Assembly: GCF_001953975.1 (NCBI RefSeq)
Contig: NZ_MBEJ01000127.1
Span: 1 to 64,000 of the forward strand
Length of the DNA: 64,000 bases
From: Mycobacterium sp. NS-7484
GTDB taxonomy: Bacteria > Actinomycetota > Actinomycetes > Mycobacteriales > Mycobacteriaceae
Direction of reading: 5' to 3'
Positions 34,945-44,617 of this stretch are shown piece after piece. The stretch's first letter is position 1; each line of letters opens with the position of its first letter. The translations under genes were made by a program, and so were the position numbers. The notes below the pieces were generated by a model that was not told where the DNA came from, did not search any database, and was given only the letters and a program-made list of their open reading frames with translations.

Positions 34945-35679
34945 TCAGAGCTTCTTTTCCAGCAGCACGGTGCCGTCGGGAGACGTAACCAGTTGCACCG
35001 CAGCGATATCGGCCATCGGCATCTGGGTGTTGCCGCTGGGCAGTGCGGTGGCCCCGGACAATCCCAGCCAGGTCGCCACCTCGTGGCGGCTGCCGTCGCG
35101 GCCGATCACCACCATGCCCAGGTTCTGTGGCGGTGTGTCCTGCTTGCCCCAGCTGCCGTAACTGCACGCCATGTCGATGCGGGTGCCCCAGGAGTAGCCG
35201 GTCATGGCGATGCTGGCGTTGATCGGCGTATCCGACATCTTGGACATCGTCATCATCTGCGCGTTCTGCTGCTCGCCACCGCTGTGCAGGCCGAACGCCT
35301 CGGGGCGGATACCGATCACGACGCCGACGGCCAGCAGAGCGGCTGCCACGCCGACCGCCGCCGTGGTCACCCAGCGCAACCGGCGTCGCCGCCAACGGAC
35401 CTTGGCCAGGACGGAATCCAGCACCTCGGGACGAAGCGGCGGATCCGGTTCGTCGGCCTCGAGCGCACGCACGTCGTCGAGGTCGAGCATGGCCAGCAAG
35501 GCGGGCATACCGCTCAATTCCGCCACTGCGGAACGGCATTGCGCGCACCCCTGCAGATGCGCCTCGTACTCACGGCGTTCAGCGCCGTCCAGCGATCCCA
35601 GCACGTAGGCCGCATCCCAGGTCCGGTACCGGTCGGATTCCACCGGATCAGGAATGTGGGGCACACCGAACTGCGTCAT
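34945..35679 (-). CDS. rslA: RslA, zinc-associated anti-sigma factor for SigL
   Basis: A 244-residue single-pass membrane protein. The cytoplasmic N-terminus has a ZAS motif, His41-x3-Cys45-x2-Cys48 (EYEAHLQGCAQC), that binds zinc and holds the sigma factor. One helix spans about residues 101-124 (VTTAAVGVAAALLAVGVVIG). The extracytoplasmic part resembles the RskA C-terminal sensor domain. Its ATG overlaps the sigL stop by four bases, the usual coupled arrangement, and the pair follows map as Rv0735-Rv0736 do. Oxidation of the zinc site or cleavage would release SigL. Confidence 0.92.
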   Translation of the reverse strand: MTQFGVPHIPDPVESDRYRTWDAAYVLGSLDGAERREYEAHLQGCAQCRSAVAELSGMPALLAMLDLDDVRALEADEPDPPLRPEVLDSVLAKVRWRRRRLRWVTTAAVGVAAALLAVGVVIGIRPEAFGLHSGGEQQNAQMMTMSKMSDTPINASIAMTGYSWGTRIDMACSYGSWGKQDTPPQNLGMVVIGRDGSRHEVATWLGLSGATALPSGNTQMPMADIAAVQLVTSPDGTVLLEKKL

Positions 35680-36203
35680 CGTGTCACCCCCATCTCTTGC
35701 AGGTTGAGTCGTAGCGCGCGCACCGCGTAGTGCAGCCGTGATTTCACGGTGCCCTCCGGTATGTGCAGGTCCTCGGCGATCTGGCCGGTTGTCCAGCCCT
35801 GGTAGTAGGCACGGCGGATGACCGCCCGGTGATCGTCGGACAGTTGGCTCAGGGCTGTGGTCAGCAAGATTCGATCCAACGCGGTATCCACTTGGTCGGG
35901 GGCGCCGGCGACGCCGGAATGCTCTGCCACCTGTTCGGGGTCGGATACCCCGGTTTCGTTGCGAAACCGGGCACTCCGGCGTTCGTCGATGATCATGTTA
36001 CGGGCGACGGTGAACAGCCAGGCGCGCGCCGATCGGGCCTCGTCCGCGGTGACCTCCGGGTGACGCCAGGCCCGCAGCAGCGTCTCCTGCACCACGTCCT
36101 CGGCCCGGGCCCGATCACCCGTGAGCCGCAGGGCGTAGCGCCACAGCGCTCCGGCGTGTTCGTCGTAGAGCACCCGCATCATCGCGGCCTCCGGATCGTC
36201 CAT
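35676..36203 (-). CDS. sigL: ECF RNA polymerase sigma factor SigL
   Basis: A 175-residue ECF sigma factor. Region 2 includes LYDEHAGALWRYALRLTGDR and AEDVVQETLLRAWRHPE; region 4 includes LSDDHRAVIRRAYYQGWTTG and IAEDLHIPEGTVKSRLHYAV. The start is ATG 36203, six bases after GGAGG; a TTG two codons upstream touches that ribosome binding site and is unlikely. Identity as SigL rests on placement after map and before rslA and on the promoter signature in front of it. In M. tuberculosis SigL controls polyketide synthase and secreted-protein genes. Confidence 0.92.
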   Translation of the reverse strand: MDDPEAAMMRVLYDEHAGALWRYALRLTGDRARAEDVVQETLLRAWRHPEVTADEARSARAWLFTVARNMIIDERRSARFRNETGVSDPEQVAEHSGVAGAPDQVDTALDRILLTTALSQLSDDHRAVIRRAYYQGWTTGQIAEDLHIPEGTVKSRLHYAVRALRLNLQEMGVTR

Positions 36204-36220
36204 TCCCAACCTCCGTCTGT

Positions 36221-36248
36221 GATACGACGTTGGCGGTGATCCGGTTCA
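36221..36248 (-). promoter_or_regulatory. Autoregulatory SigL-type promoter upstream of sigL
   Basis: Minus strand -35 TGAACC (36243-36248), 16 bases, -10 CGTATC (36221-36226). It differs from the cluster promoter only at the fourth base of the -10. The start would leave a leader of roughly 11 bases to ATG 36203. Confidence 0.72.
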
Positions 36249-36306
36249 ATTAGAACCTTTGCCAGGAGGTCGGCGCCAGAGCCGCCGCGCGAAATTGCCG
36301 GCAAAC

Positions 36307-37104
36307 CTACTTGGTGAGGATGCGCGGGCCGTCTTCGGTGACGGCGACGGTGTGCTCCCAGTGCGCGGCGCGGGTGCCGTCGGCGGTGACGACGGTCCAC
36401 TCGTCGTCGAGGATCACGGTCTCGCGGGTGCCCAGGGTGAGCATCGGTTCGATCGCCAGCACCGAGCCCGGCGCCAGGTACGGGCCGCGCCCGGGTGCCC
36501 CTTCATTGGGCAGGAACGGGTCCATGTGCATCTGCCGGCCGATGCCGTGGCCACCGTAGCCGTCGACGATGCCGTACTTGCGATCGTGGCGCGCCTCGGC
36601 CGCGTGGGTCTCGACCTCGATGGCGTGCGAGACGTCGGTGAGCCGGTTTCCGGGGAGCATCGCGGCGATGCCGGCCTCCATGGCCGCTTTGGTAGCTGCC
36701 GACAGCGCTTCGTCGGCCGGGATCAGCGCACCGACGCCGAACGTCACGGCCGAATCCCCGTGCCAGCCCTCGACGATCGCGCCGCAGTCGATGGACACCA
36801 GGTCACCGGCGGCCAGGAGCTCACCGGCCGACGGAATGCCGTGCACCACACGGTCATTGACGGAGGAGCAGATGCTGGCCGGGAAACCGTGATAGCCGAG
36901 GAACGACGGGGTGCCGCCCCCGTCGCGGATGACGGCTTCGGCGACCTGGTCCAGCTCCAGCGTGGACACCCCGGGTTTGGCGGCCGCCTGCACGGCACGC
37001 AGGGCCGAGGCGACCAGCGCCCCGGCTACCGCCATCGCATCCAGTTCTCCGGCGCTGCGCTGCGCGACAACCTTGCGCTTGCGCAACCCCGGCAACCCGA
37101 TCAC
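36307..37104 (-). CDS. map: Type I methionine aminopeptidase
   Basis: It removes the initiator methionine from nascent proteins. The 265-residue pita-bread fold shows [13 protein letters not shown] (substrate His), the metal ligands in [20 protein letters not shown] (two Asp), [12 protein letters not shown] (His), AIEPMLTL (Glu) and [11 protein letters not shown] (Glu). No N-terminal SH3-binding extension is present, as for M. tuberculosis MapA. GTG 37104 overlaps the adk stop (GTGA). It is the third gene of secY-adk-map and lies 103 bases upstream of sigL. Confidence 0.96.
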   Translation of the reverse strand: MIGLPGLRKRKVVAQRSAGELDAMAVAGALVASALRAVQAAAKPGVSTLELDQVAEAVIRDGGGTPSFLGYHGFPASICSSVNDRVVHGIPSAGELLAAGDLVSIDCGAIVEGWHGDSAVTFGVGALIPADEALSAATKAAMEAGIAAMLPGNRLTDVSHAIEVETHAAEARHDRKYGIVDGYGGHGIGRQMHMDPFLPNEGAPGRGPYLAPGSVLAIEPMLTLGTRETVILDDEWTVVTADGTRAAHWEHTVAVTEDGPRILTK

Positions 37105-37646
37105 TTACCCAGTGCCTGCAATGCGCGGGCGAACACCTCGTCGAGGCCACCCACCGCATCCACGGTCTTCAGGTCGTCGCGGTAGTACTCCAGCAGCGGC
37201 TCGGTCTCTTCGCGGTAGACCTTCATTCGGTTCCGGATCACCTCGTCGGTGTCGTCGGCGCGGCCACGCCCTTTCAGGCGGGTCAGCAACTCATCCTCGG
37301 ACACCTGGAACTCCACCACCGCGTCCAGCTTGGTGTTGCGGGCGGCGAGCATCTCCTTGAGTGCACCGGCCTGCTCGACGGAGCGCGGGTAGCCGTCGAG
37401 AATGAAGCCGGCCGCCGCGTCCTCCTGGTCGATACGGTCCTCGACGAGCCGGTTGGTCAGCTCCGCGGGCACGAGATTGCCGGCATCGAGGTAGCGCTTG
37501 GCCTCCAGCCCCAGCGGGGTGCCGTCGCCGATGTTCTTCCGGAACAGGTCGCCGGTGGAGATCTGCGGGATGCCGAGCTTCTCGGACAGCTTCTCTGCCT
37601 GCGTGCCTTTGCCCGCACCGGGCGGTCCGAGTAGAACGACTCTCAC
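37101..37646 (-). CDS. adk: Adenylate kinase
   Basis: It catalyses ATP + AMP to 2 ADP. The 181 residues begin [20 protein letters not shown] (P-loop) and include [20 protein letters not shown] (AMP site), [20 protein letters not shown] and [20 protein letters not shown]. The lid is short and lacks the zinc-finger insertion, as in other mycobacterial Adk proteins. GTG 37646 overlaps the secY stop by four bases; its own stop overlaps map the same way. Confidence 0.97.
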   Translation of the reverse strand: MRVVLLGPPGAGKGTQAEKLSEKLGIPQISTGDLFRKNIGDGTPLGLEAKRYLDAGNLVPAELTNRLVEDRIDQEDAAAGFILDGYPRSVEQAGALKEMLAARNTKLDAVVEFQVSEDELLTRLKGRGRADDTDEVIRNRMKVYREETEPLLEYYRDDLKTVDAVGGLDEVFARALQALGK

Positions 37647-38968
37647 TTGAGGAACCCTTCGTAGTTACGTTGCATGAGCTGGCTCTCGATTTGTTTGACG
37701 GTGTCCAAGCCGACACCGATCATGATGAGAACCGCAACACCGCCAAATGGCAGATTCTGTAGCGTCGCCCCGCTGCCCATTTGCAGGAAGACGTTCGGCA
37801 GGACAGCGATCACGCCGAGGTAGATCGAACCCGGCAGGGTGATCCGGCTCAGCACGAACCGCAGGTAGTCGGCGGTCGGTTTTCCGGGGCGGATGCCCGG
37901 GATGAACCCGCCGAACTTCTTCATCTCGTCGGCACGCTCGTCGGGGTTGAACGTGATCGACACATAGAAGTACGTGAAGAAGATGATCAGACCGAAGTAG
38001 ACGGCGATGTAGACCCCGTCGGCCGGGTTGGTCAGGTGGTCGGCCACAAACGTGTCCCACCAGCCGGTGCCCGGGTTGGAGCTGCCGCTGCGGATCAATT
38101 GGGTGACCAGCATCGGGATGTAGATCAGTGACGACGCGAAGATCACCGGGATGACGCCGGCCTGGTTGACCTTCAGCGGCAGATAGGTCGACGTGCCGCC
38201 GTACATCTTGCGGCCCACCATGCGCTTGGCGTACTGCACCGGGATACGGCGCTGGCCCTGCTCGACGAACGTGACACCGGCGAGGATCAGCAGTGCGGCA
38301 CCGCAGACCAGGGCGAACACCAGCCCGCCGCGAGACTCCAGGATCATCTGGCCCTCAGCCGGGATGCGGGCGGCGATACCGGCGAAGATCAGCAGCGACA
38401 TGCCGTTGCCGATGCCGCGCTCGGTGACCAGCTCACCCATCCACATCACCAGCGCCGCGCCTGCGGTCATCACCAGCACGATGACGATCAGACCGAAGAT
38501 CGAGCTGTCCTGGATGACGTCGAGGCTGCAGCCCTGCATGAGTCCGCCGTTGGCGGCCAGCGCCACGATGCTGGTGCCCTGCAGGATCGCCAGTGCGATG
38601 GCGAGGTAACGGGTGTACTGGGTCATCTTGGCCTGGCCGGCCTGACCCTCTTTACGCAGCTGCTCGAAGCGCGGGATGACCACCGTCAGCAGCTGCACGA
38701 TGATGCTGGCGGTGATGTAGGGCATGACGCCGACCGCGAACACGCTCAACTGCAGCAGGGCGCCACCGGAGAACAGGTTGATCAGGGAGTAGACCTGTGC
38801 CGAATCGCCACCACTGACCTGCTCGATGCATTTCTGGACGTTCGGGTAGTTGACCCCCGGAGACGGGAGGGTGGCCCCGACCCGGTACAGGATCACCATT
38901 GCGAGCGTGAACAGAATCTTGCGTCTGAGGTCGGCCGTTCGCAGCGACGAGATGAAAGCCGAAAGCAC
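37643..38968 (-). CDS. secY: SecY, Sec translocon channel subunit
   Basis: A 441-residue ten-helix membrane protein that forms the Sec protein-conducting channel with SecE and SecG. It begins [20 protein letters not shown] and shows [60 protein letters not shown] (plug/lateral gate region) and [20 protein letters not shown]. It is not adjacent to rplO here: the methyltransferase array, a transporter and sppA lie between, so it should have its own promoter in the 302-base upstream gap. It is translationally coupled to adk. Confidence 0.97.
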   Translation of the reverse strand: MLSAFISSLRTADLRRKILFTLAMVILYRVGATLPSPGVNYPNVQKCIEQVSGGDSAQVYSLINLFSGGALLQLSVFAVGVMPYITASIIVQLLTVVIPRFEQLRKEGQAGQAKMTQYTRYLAIALAILQGTSIVALAANGGLMQGCSLDVIQDSSIFGLIVIVLVMTAGAALVMWMGELVTERGIGNGMSLLIFAGIAARIPAEGQMILESRGGLVFALVCGAALLILAGVTFVEQGQRRIPVQYAKRMVGRKMYGGTSTYLPLKVNQAGVIPVIFASSLIYIPMLVTQLIRSGSSNPGTGWWDTFVADHLTNPADGVYIAVYFGLIIFFTYFYVSITFNPDERADEMKKFGGFIPGIRPGKPTADYLRFVLSRITLPGSIYLGVIAVLPNVFLQMGSGATLQNLPFGGVAVLIMIGVGLDTVKQIESQLMQRNYEGFLK

Positions 38969-39270
38969 TCTTCCTCCTGCGCAGCCGACCTCTCAGCGCG
39001 GCGTGCCAAATGGGGCTGGTGGGTGCCAGCGTCTTGGTCAAAGTCATGTACGGCCGCCCTGCAGGCGCGCAGCCTGCGGACTCAGCCGCCAAATCAGTCT
39101 ACGAGAGTAACAGTCGCGACGGGGTGGACCGTGCATGCACCCGCATCGATCAGCCCGATCCGAGACTAAGGCTCTCTTCAGTTTTGCGGCGTACAGTCGG
39201 CGCCAGCTGGTTATGCCACCTAACTAACACATCATCTGCACTGAGCTTTCGACTGAATTAAGGGGAATTC
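38969..39270. other. Divergent intergenic region between secY and the methyltransferase array
   Basis: About 302 bases with no convincing gene. It must hold the secY leader and promoter (minus) and a promoter for the methyltransferases (plus; AAGGGG lies just before ATG 39271). A GCAGGC/GCCTGC hairpin sits near 39057-39077. I see no clear consensus -10/-35 pair and no RNA gene. Confidence 0.5.
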
Positions 39271-40185
39271 ATGGCCCGTACGGCTGACGACACCTGGGAT
39301 CTGGCCTCCAGCGTGGGCGCCACGGCAACGATGGTCGCGGCTGCCCGCGCGATGGCCACCAACGCCGACGATCCGGTGATCGACGACCCGTTCGCCGCTC
39401 CCCTGGTCCGCGCCGTCGGCATGGAGTTCTTCACCAAGCTGGTCGACGAGAACTTCACCACCGAGGGCCTCGACGAGGAGGCGGCGACCGGCCTGATCCG
39501 GTTCGCCAACGGCATGGCGGCGCGCACCCGTTTCTTCGACGACTTCTTTCTGGCCGCGGGCCGCTCCGGGATCCGGCAGGCGGTCATCCTGGCGGCCGGA
39601 CTGGACTCGCGGGCATACCGGCTGCCGTGGCCGGACGGCACCGTCGTCTACGAGATCGACCAGCCCGAAGTGACGAAGTTCAAGACCGAGACCATGGCCG
39701 AGCTCGGCGCCGTCCCGACGACCGACCGGCGCACCGTCGCCGTCGACCTGCGGTTCGACTGGCCCACGGCGCTGGCCGAGGCCGGCTTCGACCCGTCGGC
39801 GCCGACGGCCTGGATCGCCGAGGGGTTGCTGGGTTATCTGCCGGCCGACGCCCAGGATCGGCTGCTCGACCAGATCACCGCGCTCAGTGCACCCGGCAGC
39901 CGCCTCGGCGTCGAGGGCGTGCCCGCCACCGAGACCAACGACGAGGAGACCATCCGGGCCCGGATGCAGGAATTCACCGACCGCTGGCGCGCCCACGGCC
40001 TCGACATCGACCTCAACGAGTTGATCTTCCTGGGCGACCGCGCTGACGTGCTGACCTATCTGCAAGGGCATGCCTGGAACGCGACCGGCATCTCCTCGAA
40101 CGATCTGCTGATCCGCACCGGCCTGCCCCCGGTCGAGGACGAGGCCCACGCGGCGTCGGTGCTCTACATCAGCGCCGAGAAGTAA
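39271..40185 (+). CDS. SAM-dependent methyltransferase, TIGR00027-type (array copy 1)
   Basis: A 304-residue class I methyltransferase of the large mycobacterial family formerly annotated as putative O-/leucine-carboxyl-type methyltransferases. It begins [20 protein letters not shown] and has [10 protein letters not shown], motif [21 protein letters not shown], acidic loop [10 protein letters not shown], motif [20 protein letters not shown], and [14 protein letters not shown]. The substrate is unknown. It is the first of four tandem same-strand paralogues, 14 bases before the next. Its DNA shares a 34-base identical run with copy 2 (39293-39326 and 40222-40255). Confidence 0.9.
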   Translation: MARTADDTWDLASSVGATATMVAAARAMATNADDPVIDDPFAAPLVRAVGMEFFTKLVDENFTTEGLDEEAATGLIRFANGMAARTRFFDDFFLAAGRSGIRQAVILAAGLDSRAYRLPWPDGTVVYEIDQPEVTKFKTETMAELGAVPTTDRRTVAVDLRFDWPTALAEAGFDPSAPTAWIAEGLLGYLPADAQDRLLDQITALSAPGSRLGVEGVPATETNDEETIRARMQEFTDRWRAHGLDIDLNELIFLGDRADVLTYLQGHAWNATGISSNDLLIRTGLPPVEDEAHAASVLYISAEK

Positions 40186-40199
40186 GGAGCACCCGGGCA

Positions 40200-41102
40200 A
40201 TGGCACGTTCGGACGCCGACTCCTGGGATCTGGCCTCCAGCGTGGGCGCCACGGCGACGATGGTGGCCGCGGCCCGCGCGATCGCGAGTGCCGAACCCGA
40301 TCCGCTGATCCGCGATCCCTTTGCTGCGGCGTTGGTGCGTGCGGTGGGGGTCGAGTTCTTCACCAAGCTCGTCGACGGTGAGATCGAACTCGACGGCGAA
40401 CTGGCCGAGGGCGCGCAGCTGATGATCGGGGTGATGGCGGTCCGGACGAGGTTCTTCGACGACTTCTTCGCCTCGACCGGTCAGGCCGGTATCCGCCAGG
40501 CGGTGATCCTGGCCTCGGGCCTGGACGCCCGCGCCTACCGGTTGCCGTGGCCGGACGGCACCGTGGTGTACGAGATCGACCAGCCGCAGGTGCTCGGCGC
40601 CAAATCCGCGGCCATGGCCCGGATCGGTGCCGCCCCCGCGGCGGAACGCCGCACCGTCGCCGTCGATCTTCGGGAAGACTGGCCCGCGGCGCTGCGTGAC
40701 GCGGGGTTCGACCCGGGCGCGCCCAGCGCCTGGAGCGCGGAGGGCCTGCTGGCCTACCTGCCGCCAGAGGCGCAGGACCGGTTGTTCGACAACATCACGG
40801 CGCTCAGCGCCCCGGGCAGCCGGCTGGCTACGGAGTTTCATCCCGACATCTCGGCTGCGCTGCGCGACCGCGGCCGGGCGATGAGCGACCAGTGGCGTGA
40901 GCACGGTCTGGATCTCGACTTGGCCAACCTCTGGTACGACGGCGAACGCAACTCGGTGGTCGAGTACCTCACCGCCGGCGGGTGGTCGGTGACCGCGCGG
41001 CCGCGCCCGGAGGTGTTCGCCGAATACGGACGCCCCTTCCCCACCGGGGAAGCCGCTGCGTCGCAAAGTCATTCATTAGCGGTCACCGCTATTCGAGATT
41101 AG
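40200..41102 (+). CDS. SAM-dependent methyltransferase, TIGR00027-type (array copy 2)
   Basis: A 300-residue paralogue with the same motif order: [91 protein letters not shown]. The C-terminal third (about residues 215-300) diverges strongly from copies 1, 3 and 4, consistent with different substrates. ATG 40200 follows AAGGAGCACC. It lies nine bases before copy 3. Confidence 0.9.
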   Translation: MARSDADSWDLASSVGATATMVAAARAIASAEPDPLIRDPFAAALVRAVGVEFFTKLVDGEIELDGELAEGAQLMIGVMAVRTRFFDDFFASTGQAGIRQAVILASGLDARAYRLPWPDGTVVYEIDQPQVLGAKSAAMARIGAAPAAERRTVAVDLREDWPAALRDAGFDPGAPSAWSAEGLLAYLPPEAQDRLFDNITALSAPGSRLATEFHPDISAALRDRGRAMSDQWREHGLDLDLANLWYDGERNSVVEYLTAGGWSVTARPRPEVFAEYGRPFPTGEAAASQSHSLAVTAIRD

Positions 41103-41111
41103 GAGCAAGAC

Positions 41112-42011
41112 ATGGCACGCACCGAAGGTGACACCTGGGATCTGGCCACCAGCGTCGGGGCAACCGCGACCGGTGTCGCGGCCTCACGGGCGTTGGCCAC
41201 CAAGCAACCCGATCCGCTCATCAACGACCCGTATGCCGACGCGTTGGTCCGGGCCGTCGGCCTCGAACACAGCATCCGGCTCGCCGACGGCGAGGTGTGC
41301 GTCGAGGGTGATCTGATGCTGGACCGGCAGCGGATGTGTGAGCAGATCGCGGTGCGCACCAAGTTTTTCGACGACATCTTCCGGTCCGCCGCCGGAATTC
41401 GCCAGGCGGTGATCCTGGCCTCGGGCCTGGATACCCGCGCCTACCGGTTGGATTGGCCCGCCGACACTGTGGTGTTCGAGGTGGACCAGCCGGCCGTGCT
41501 GGAATTCAAGACACGCACGCTGGCCGAGCTCGGGGCCGAGCCGGCCGCGACGCATCACACCGTGCCGGTCGACCTACGGGACGACTGGCCGACGGCCTTG
41601 CGGGCCAACGGTTTCGACCCGTCGACTCCGACCGTCTGGATTGCCGAAGGGCTGCTGATCTATCTGCCGCCAGAGGCGCAGGATCGGTTGTTCGACAACA
41701 TCACCGCGCTCAGTGCCCCGGGAAGCCGGCTGGGCACCGAACACATGGACGTCAAGACGCTCACCGAGAACTGGTCGCAGCGGGTCAGCGAGTGGTCCAA
41801 GAAGGTCGGCTCCGACGTGGACCTGATGGACCTGTTCTATTCGGGCGAGCGGACCACCGCACGCGACTATCTCGCCGCGCGGGGCTGGGACGTGACGGTG
41901 CAACCCACCCGCTCGGCCTACGCGGCTCATGGTTTCGACTTCCCCGACGAGCTGGCCGATATGGCCGGCGATTCGGGTTATCTTTCAGCAGTCCTGAAAC
42001 CGGCGAACTAG
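41112..42011 (+). CDS. SAM-dependent methyltransferase, TIGR00027-type (array copy 3)
   Basis: A 299-residue paralogue: [100 protein letters not shown]. It has the shortest loop before motif I of the four copies and a distinct C-terminus ([20 protein letters not shown]). It is preceded by AGGAGCAAGAC and followed 18 bases later by copy 4, so the four are probably one operon. Confidence 0.9.
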   Translation: MARTEGDTWDLATSVGATATGVAASRALATKQPDPLINDPYADALVRAVGLEHSIRLADGEVCVEGDLMLDRQRMCEQIAVRTKFFDDIFRSAAGIRQAVILASGLDTRAYRLDWPADTVVFEVDQPAVLEFKTRTLAELGAEPAATHHTVPVDLRDDWPTALRANGFDPSTPTVWIAEGLLIYLPPEAQDRLFDNITALSAPGSRLGTEHMDVKTLTENWSQRVSEWSKKVGSDVDLMDLFYSGERTTARDYLAARGWDVTVQPTRSAYAAHGFDFPDELADMAGDSGYLSAVLKPAN

Positions 42012-42029
42012 ACGACCAGGAGGCCCGCG

Positions 42030-43004
42030 ATGGCACGCAGTGACGGAGACAGCTGGGATCTGGCCTCCAGCGTCGGGGCGACCGCGACGCTCGTGGCGAC
42101 CGGCCGGGCGATCGCCAGCCGCGACGACCACGGCCTGATCGACGATCCGTTTGCCGCGCCGCTGGTGCGCGCGGTGGGCATCGAGGCGTTCACCAAGATG
42201 GTCGACGGTGAACTCGATTTCGAAGCCCTGGCCCAGCTGTCACCGGACGCCGCCGAGAAGGCCCGCGCCAACATCGACGAAATGGCCGTGCGTACCCGGT
42301 TTTTCGACGACTTCTTCGCCGCCGCCGTAGGCGGCAATTCCACCGGAGCCGCCGTAGGCGGCAATTCCACCGCCGCCGCGGGCAAGGCGGGCATCCGGCA
42401 AGCGGTGATCCTGGCGTCGGGGTTGGACTCCCGCGCATACCGGCTGCCGTGGCCGGACGGAACCGTGGTCTACGAAATCGACCAGCCCGAGGTGATCGAG
42501 TTCAAGACCCGCACCTTGGCCGATCTGGGCGCGGCGCCGACGGCAGAGCGCCGCACCGTGCCGATCGATCTGCGCGACGACTGGCCGTCCGCGTTGCGCG
42601 CGGCAGGCTTCGATCCGGACGTACCGACCGCGTGGTGCGCCGAGGGACTGCTGATCTATCTACCGCCGGAGGCCCAGGACCGGCTCTTCGACAACATCGC
42701 CGCGCTCAGCGCCCCCGGCAGTGCGGTGGCAACCGAATTCGTGCCCGGGATCAAGGATTTCGATCCGGACAAGGCGCGGGCCGCCACGGCCACGTTCAGC
42801 CAGATCGGCCTCGACATGGACATGCCATCGCTGGTCTACCACGGCGAGCGGCATTCGGCCGCCGATTATCTCAACGCCAAGGGCTGGCAGATGAACGGCG
42901 TGCCGCGCTCCGAACTGTTCGCCCGCCACGGCCTGGCCGCGCCGGACCATGACGACGACGATCCGATGGGCGAAATCGTCTACGTCAGTGGCACCCTGCC
43001 CTGA
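42030..43004 (+). CDS. SAM-dependent methyltransferase, TIGR00027-type (array copy 4, with repeat insertion)
   Basis: The longest copy, 324 residues. Motifs match the others ([93 protein letters not shown]). Between FFDDFF and motif I it carries an in-frame insertion of two nine-residue repeats (AAVGGNSTG type, about residues 98-115) that none of the other copies has. Because motif I binds SAM, this loop lies near the active-site entrance. The C-terminus is convergent with the transporter gene, three bases away. Confidence 0.9.
   Translation: MARSDGDSWDLASSVGATATLVATGRAIASRDDHGLIDDPFAAPLVRAVGIEAFTKMVDGELDFEALAQLSPDAAEKARANIDEMAVRTRFFDDFFAAAVGGNSTGAAVGGNSTAAAGKAGIRQAVILASGLDSRAYRLPWPDGTVVYEIDQPEVIEFKTRTLADLGAAPTAERRTVPIDLRDDWPSALRAAGFDPDVPTAWCAEGLLIYLPPEAQDRLFDNIAALSAPGSAVATEFVPGIKDFDPDKARAATATFSQIGLDMDMPSLVYHGERHSAADYLNAKGWQMNGVPRSELFARHGLAAPDHDDDDPMGEIVYVSGTLP
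42321..42371 (+). repeat. Two 24-bp direct repeats, in frame, within methyltransferase copy 4
   Basis: Identical 24-base units at 42321-42344 and 42348-42371, separated by GGA, giving a 27-base period. Each begins with the perfect palindrome GCCGCC-GTA-GGCGGC and continues AATTCCACC. The unit is absent from the other three paralogues. It encodes Ala-Ala-Val-Gly-Gly-Asn-Ser-Thr. Confidence 0.9.
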
Positions 43005-43007
43005 GCC

Positions 43008-44444
43008 TCAGGCCGCCCGGCCCGTGGGATCGGCTTCCGCGTCGTACTCGAGGGCCGGGGGTGCCTCCGGTGTCCCGGGGATCTCGGTGCCGCTGATCGG
43101 ACACCGCGCGGTCTCAGGGATTTTGACCAGCGCCACAGCGCCGATCACGCACGCCAGCATCATGTAGTAGGCGGGCACCAGGTTGTCGCCGGTGAGGTTG
43201 ACCAGCCAGTCGTTCACGGCCGGTGCGGTGCCGCCGAATATCGACGTGGACACGTTGTAGGCGATCGCGAAGCCGGCGTATCGGACCTGGGTCGGGAACA
43301 TGGCCGGGAAGGTGGCCGAGATGGTGGCCAACTGCGGGACGTACAGCAGCCCGAGCACCGCGTAGCCGATCACCGCACCGAGCGGGCTGGCGCCCATCAG
43401 AAGGAACATCGGCACACCCGCGATGAACAGACCGATCAGCGAGAACCACCACATCGGTTTGCGCCCAACCCGATCCGAGATGTGTCCGGCGAACGGTACG
43501 AACAGCATCATCGCCAGCATCCCGATGATCGGCACCACCAACGACATGTCGGTGGACAGGCCGATGGTGCTCTTCAGATACGTGGGCATGTAGGTCAGCA
43601 GCGTGTAGTTCACCACGTTGAGTGCCACCACTAGGCCGCCCAACCGCAGCACCGGGCCCCAGTATTGGGACAACAGTTCCTTGAGCCCGCCGGAGGAGGA
43701 TTGCTCGGGAGCGGCCTCCTCGGCCTCGGAATGTTCCTGGAACACCGGGGTCTCCGACAGCCGGGTGCGCAGGTAAACCCCGATGAGCCCCAGCGGAGCA
43801 GCCACCAGGAACGGCAAACGCCAACCCCACGAACCCATCTGGTCCTCGCTGAGGATCAGCGAGAAGCTCAACATCATCAGCGCGCCCAGAGAGAACCCGG
43901 CCAGCGTGCCGAATTCCAGGAAGCTGCCGAGGAATCCGCGCCGACGCGAGGGTGCGTACTCGGCCATGAAGGTTGCGGCACCGCCGTACTCGCCACCGGT
44001 GGAGAAGCCCTGCACCATTCGCAGCAGCACCATCAGCACCGGTGCCCAGATCCCGATCGACGCATACGTCGGCACCAGCCCCACGCACAGGGTGGAGCCG
44101 GCCATCAACAGAATCGTGATGGCCAGCACCTGTTTGCGGCCGATCCGGTCCCCCAGCGGACCCCAGACGAACCCGCCGAGAGGCCGGACCAGGAAGGACA
44201 CCGCGAACGTCATCAGCGCCAGCAGTGTCGCGTGCTCGGCACTGCCGGGGAAGATGGCCGCGGATATATAGCTCACGCCGTAGGCGTAGATGCCGTAGTC
44301 AAACCATTCGGTGGCGTTGCCGATCGCGGATGCGGCGACGGCACGCCGCTGCACTTCGGGGGGAGTGTCCTCCACCGCGGACTGGTCGGGCGATTCCGAT
44401 GGATCCGATGTGTCGTTCGTGCCGTCCGAGTGCGCGGTGCCCAC
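43008..44444 (-). CDS. MHS/ProP-type major facilitator transporter
   Basis: A 478-residue twelve-helix MFS protein of the metabolite:H+ symporter group. It has an acidic hydrophilic N-terminus of about 40 residues, then SAIGNATEWFDYGIYAYGVS, the loop 2-3 signature GGFVWGPLGDRIGRKQVLAI, VQGFSTGGEYGGAATFMAEY (typical of ProP/ShiA/KgtP relatives) and AGHISDRVGRKPMWW. These proteins import osmolytes, organic acids or aromatic acids; the substrate is unassigned. The start is GTG 44444, preceded by GAGGAGGTCCC; upstream codons do not look coding. Confidence 0.9.
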   Translation of the reverse strand: MGTAHSDGTNDTSDPSESPDQSAVEDTPPEVQRRAVAASAIGNATEWFDYGIYAYGVSYISAAIFPGSAEHATLLALMTFAVSFLVRPLGGFVWGPLGDRIGRKQVLAITILLMAGSTLCVGLVPTYASIGIWAPVLMVLLRMVQGFSTGGEYGGAATFMAEYAPSRRRGFLGSFLEFGTLAGFSLGALMMLSFSLILSEDQMGSWGWRLPFLVAAPLGLIGVYLRTRLSETPVFQEHSEAEEAAPEQSSSGGLKELLSQYWGPVLRLGGLVVALNVVNYTLLTYMPTYLKSTIGLSTDMSLVVPIIGMLAMMLFVPFAGHISDRVGRKPMWWFSLIGLFIAGVPMFLLMGASPLGAVIGYAVLGLLYVPQLATISATFPAMFPTQVRYAGFAIAYNVSTSIFGGTAPAVNDWLVNLTGDNLVPAYYMMLACVIGAVALVKIPETARCPISGTEIPGTPEAPPALEYDAEADPTGRAA

Positions 44445-44617
44445 GGGACCTCCTCGTGCCTGACGACACTGCTCCCGCCACATACCTCGACGTCGGCTGA
44501 TGAAGATCAACACCGCAGGGCCAGACCGTAGTTTGATTGGCTACCTTCTGCTCCGCAGCCGACGTTACCGCGCCGCACCGCCTGATGCGAATCTCCCCCG
44601 TCCTCGGCGGGTCCGGG

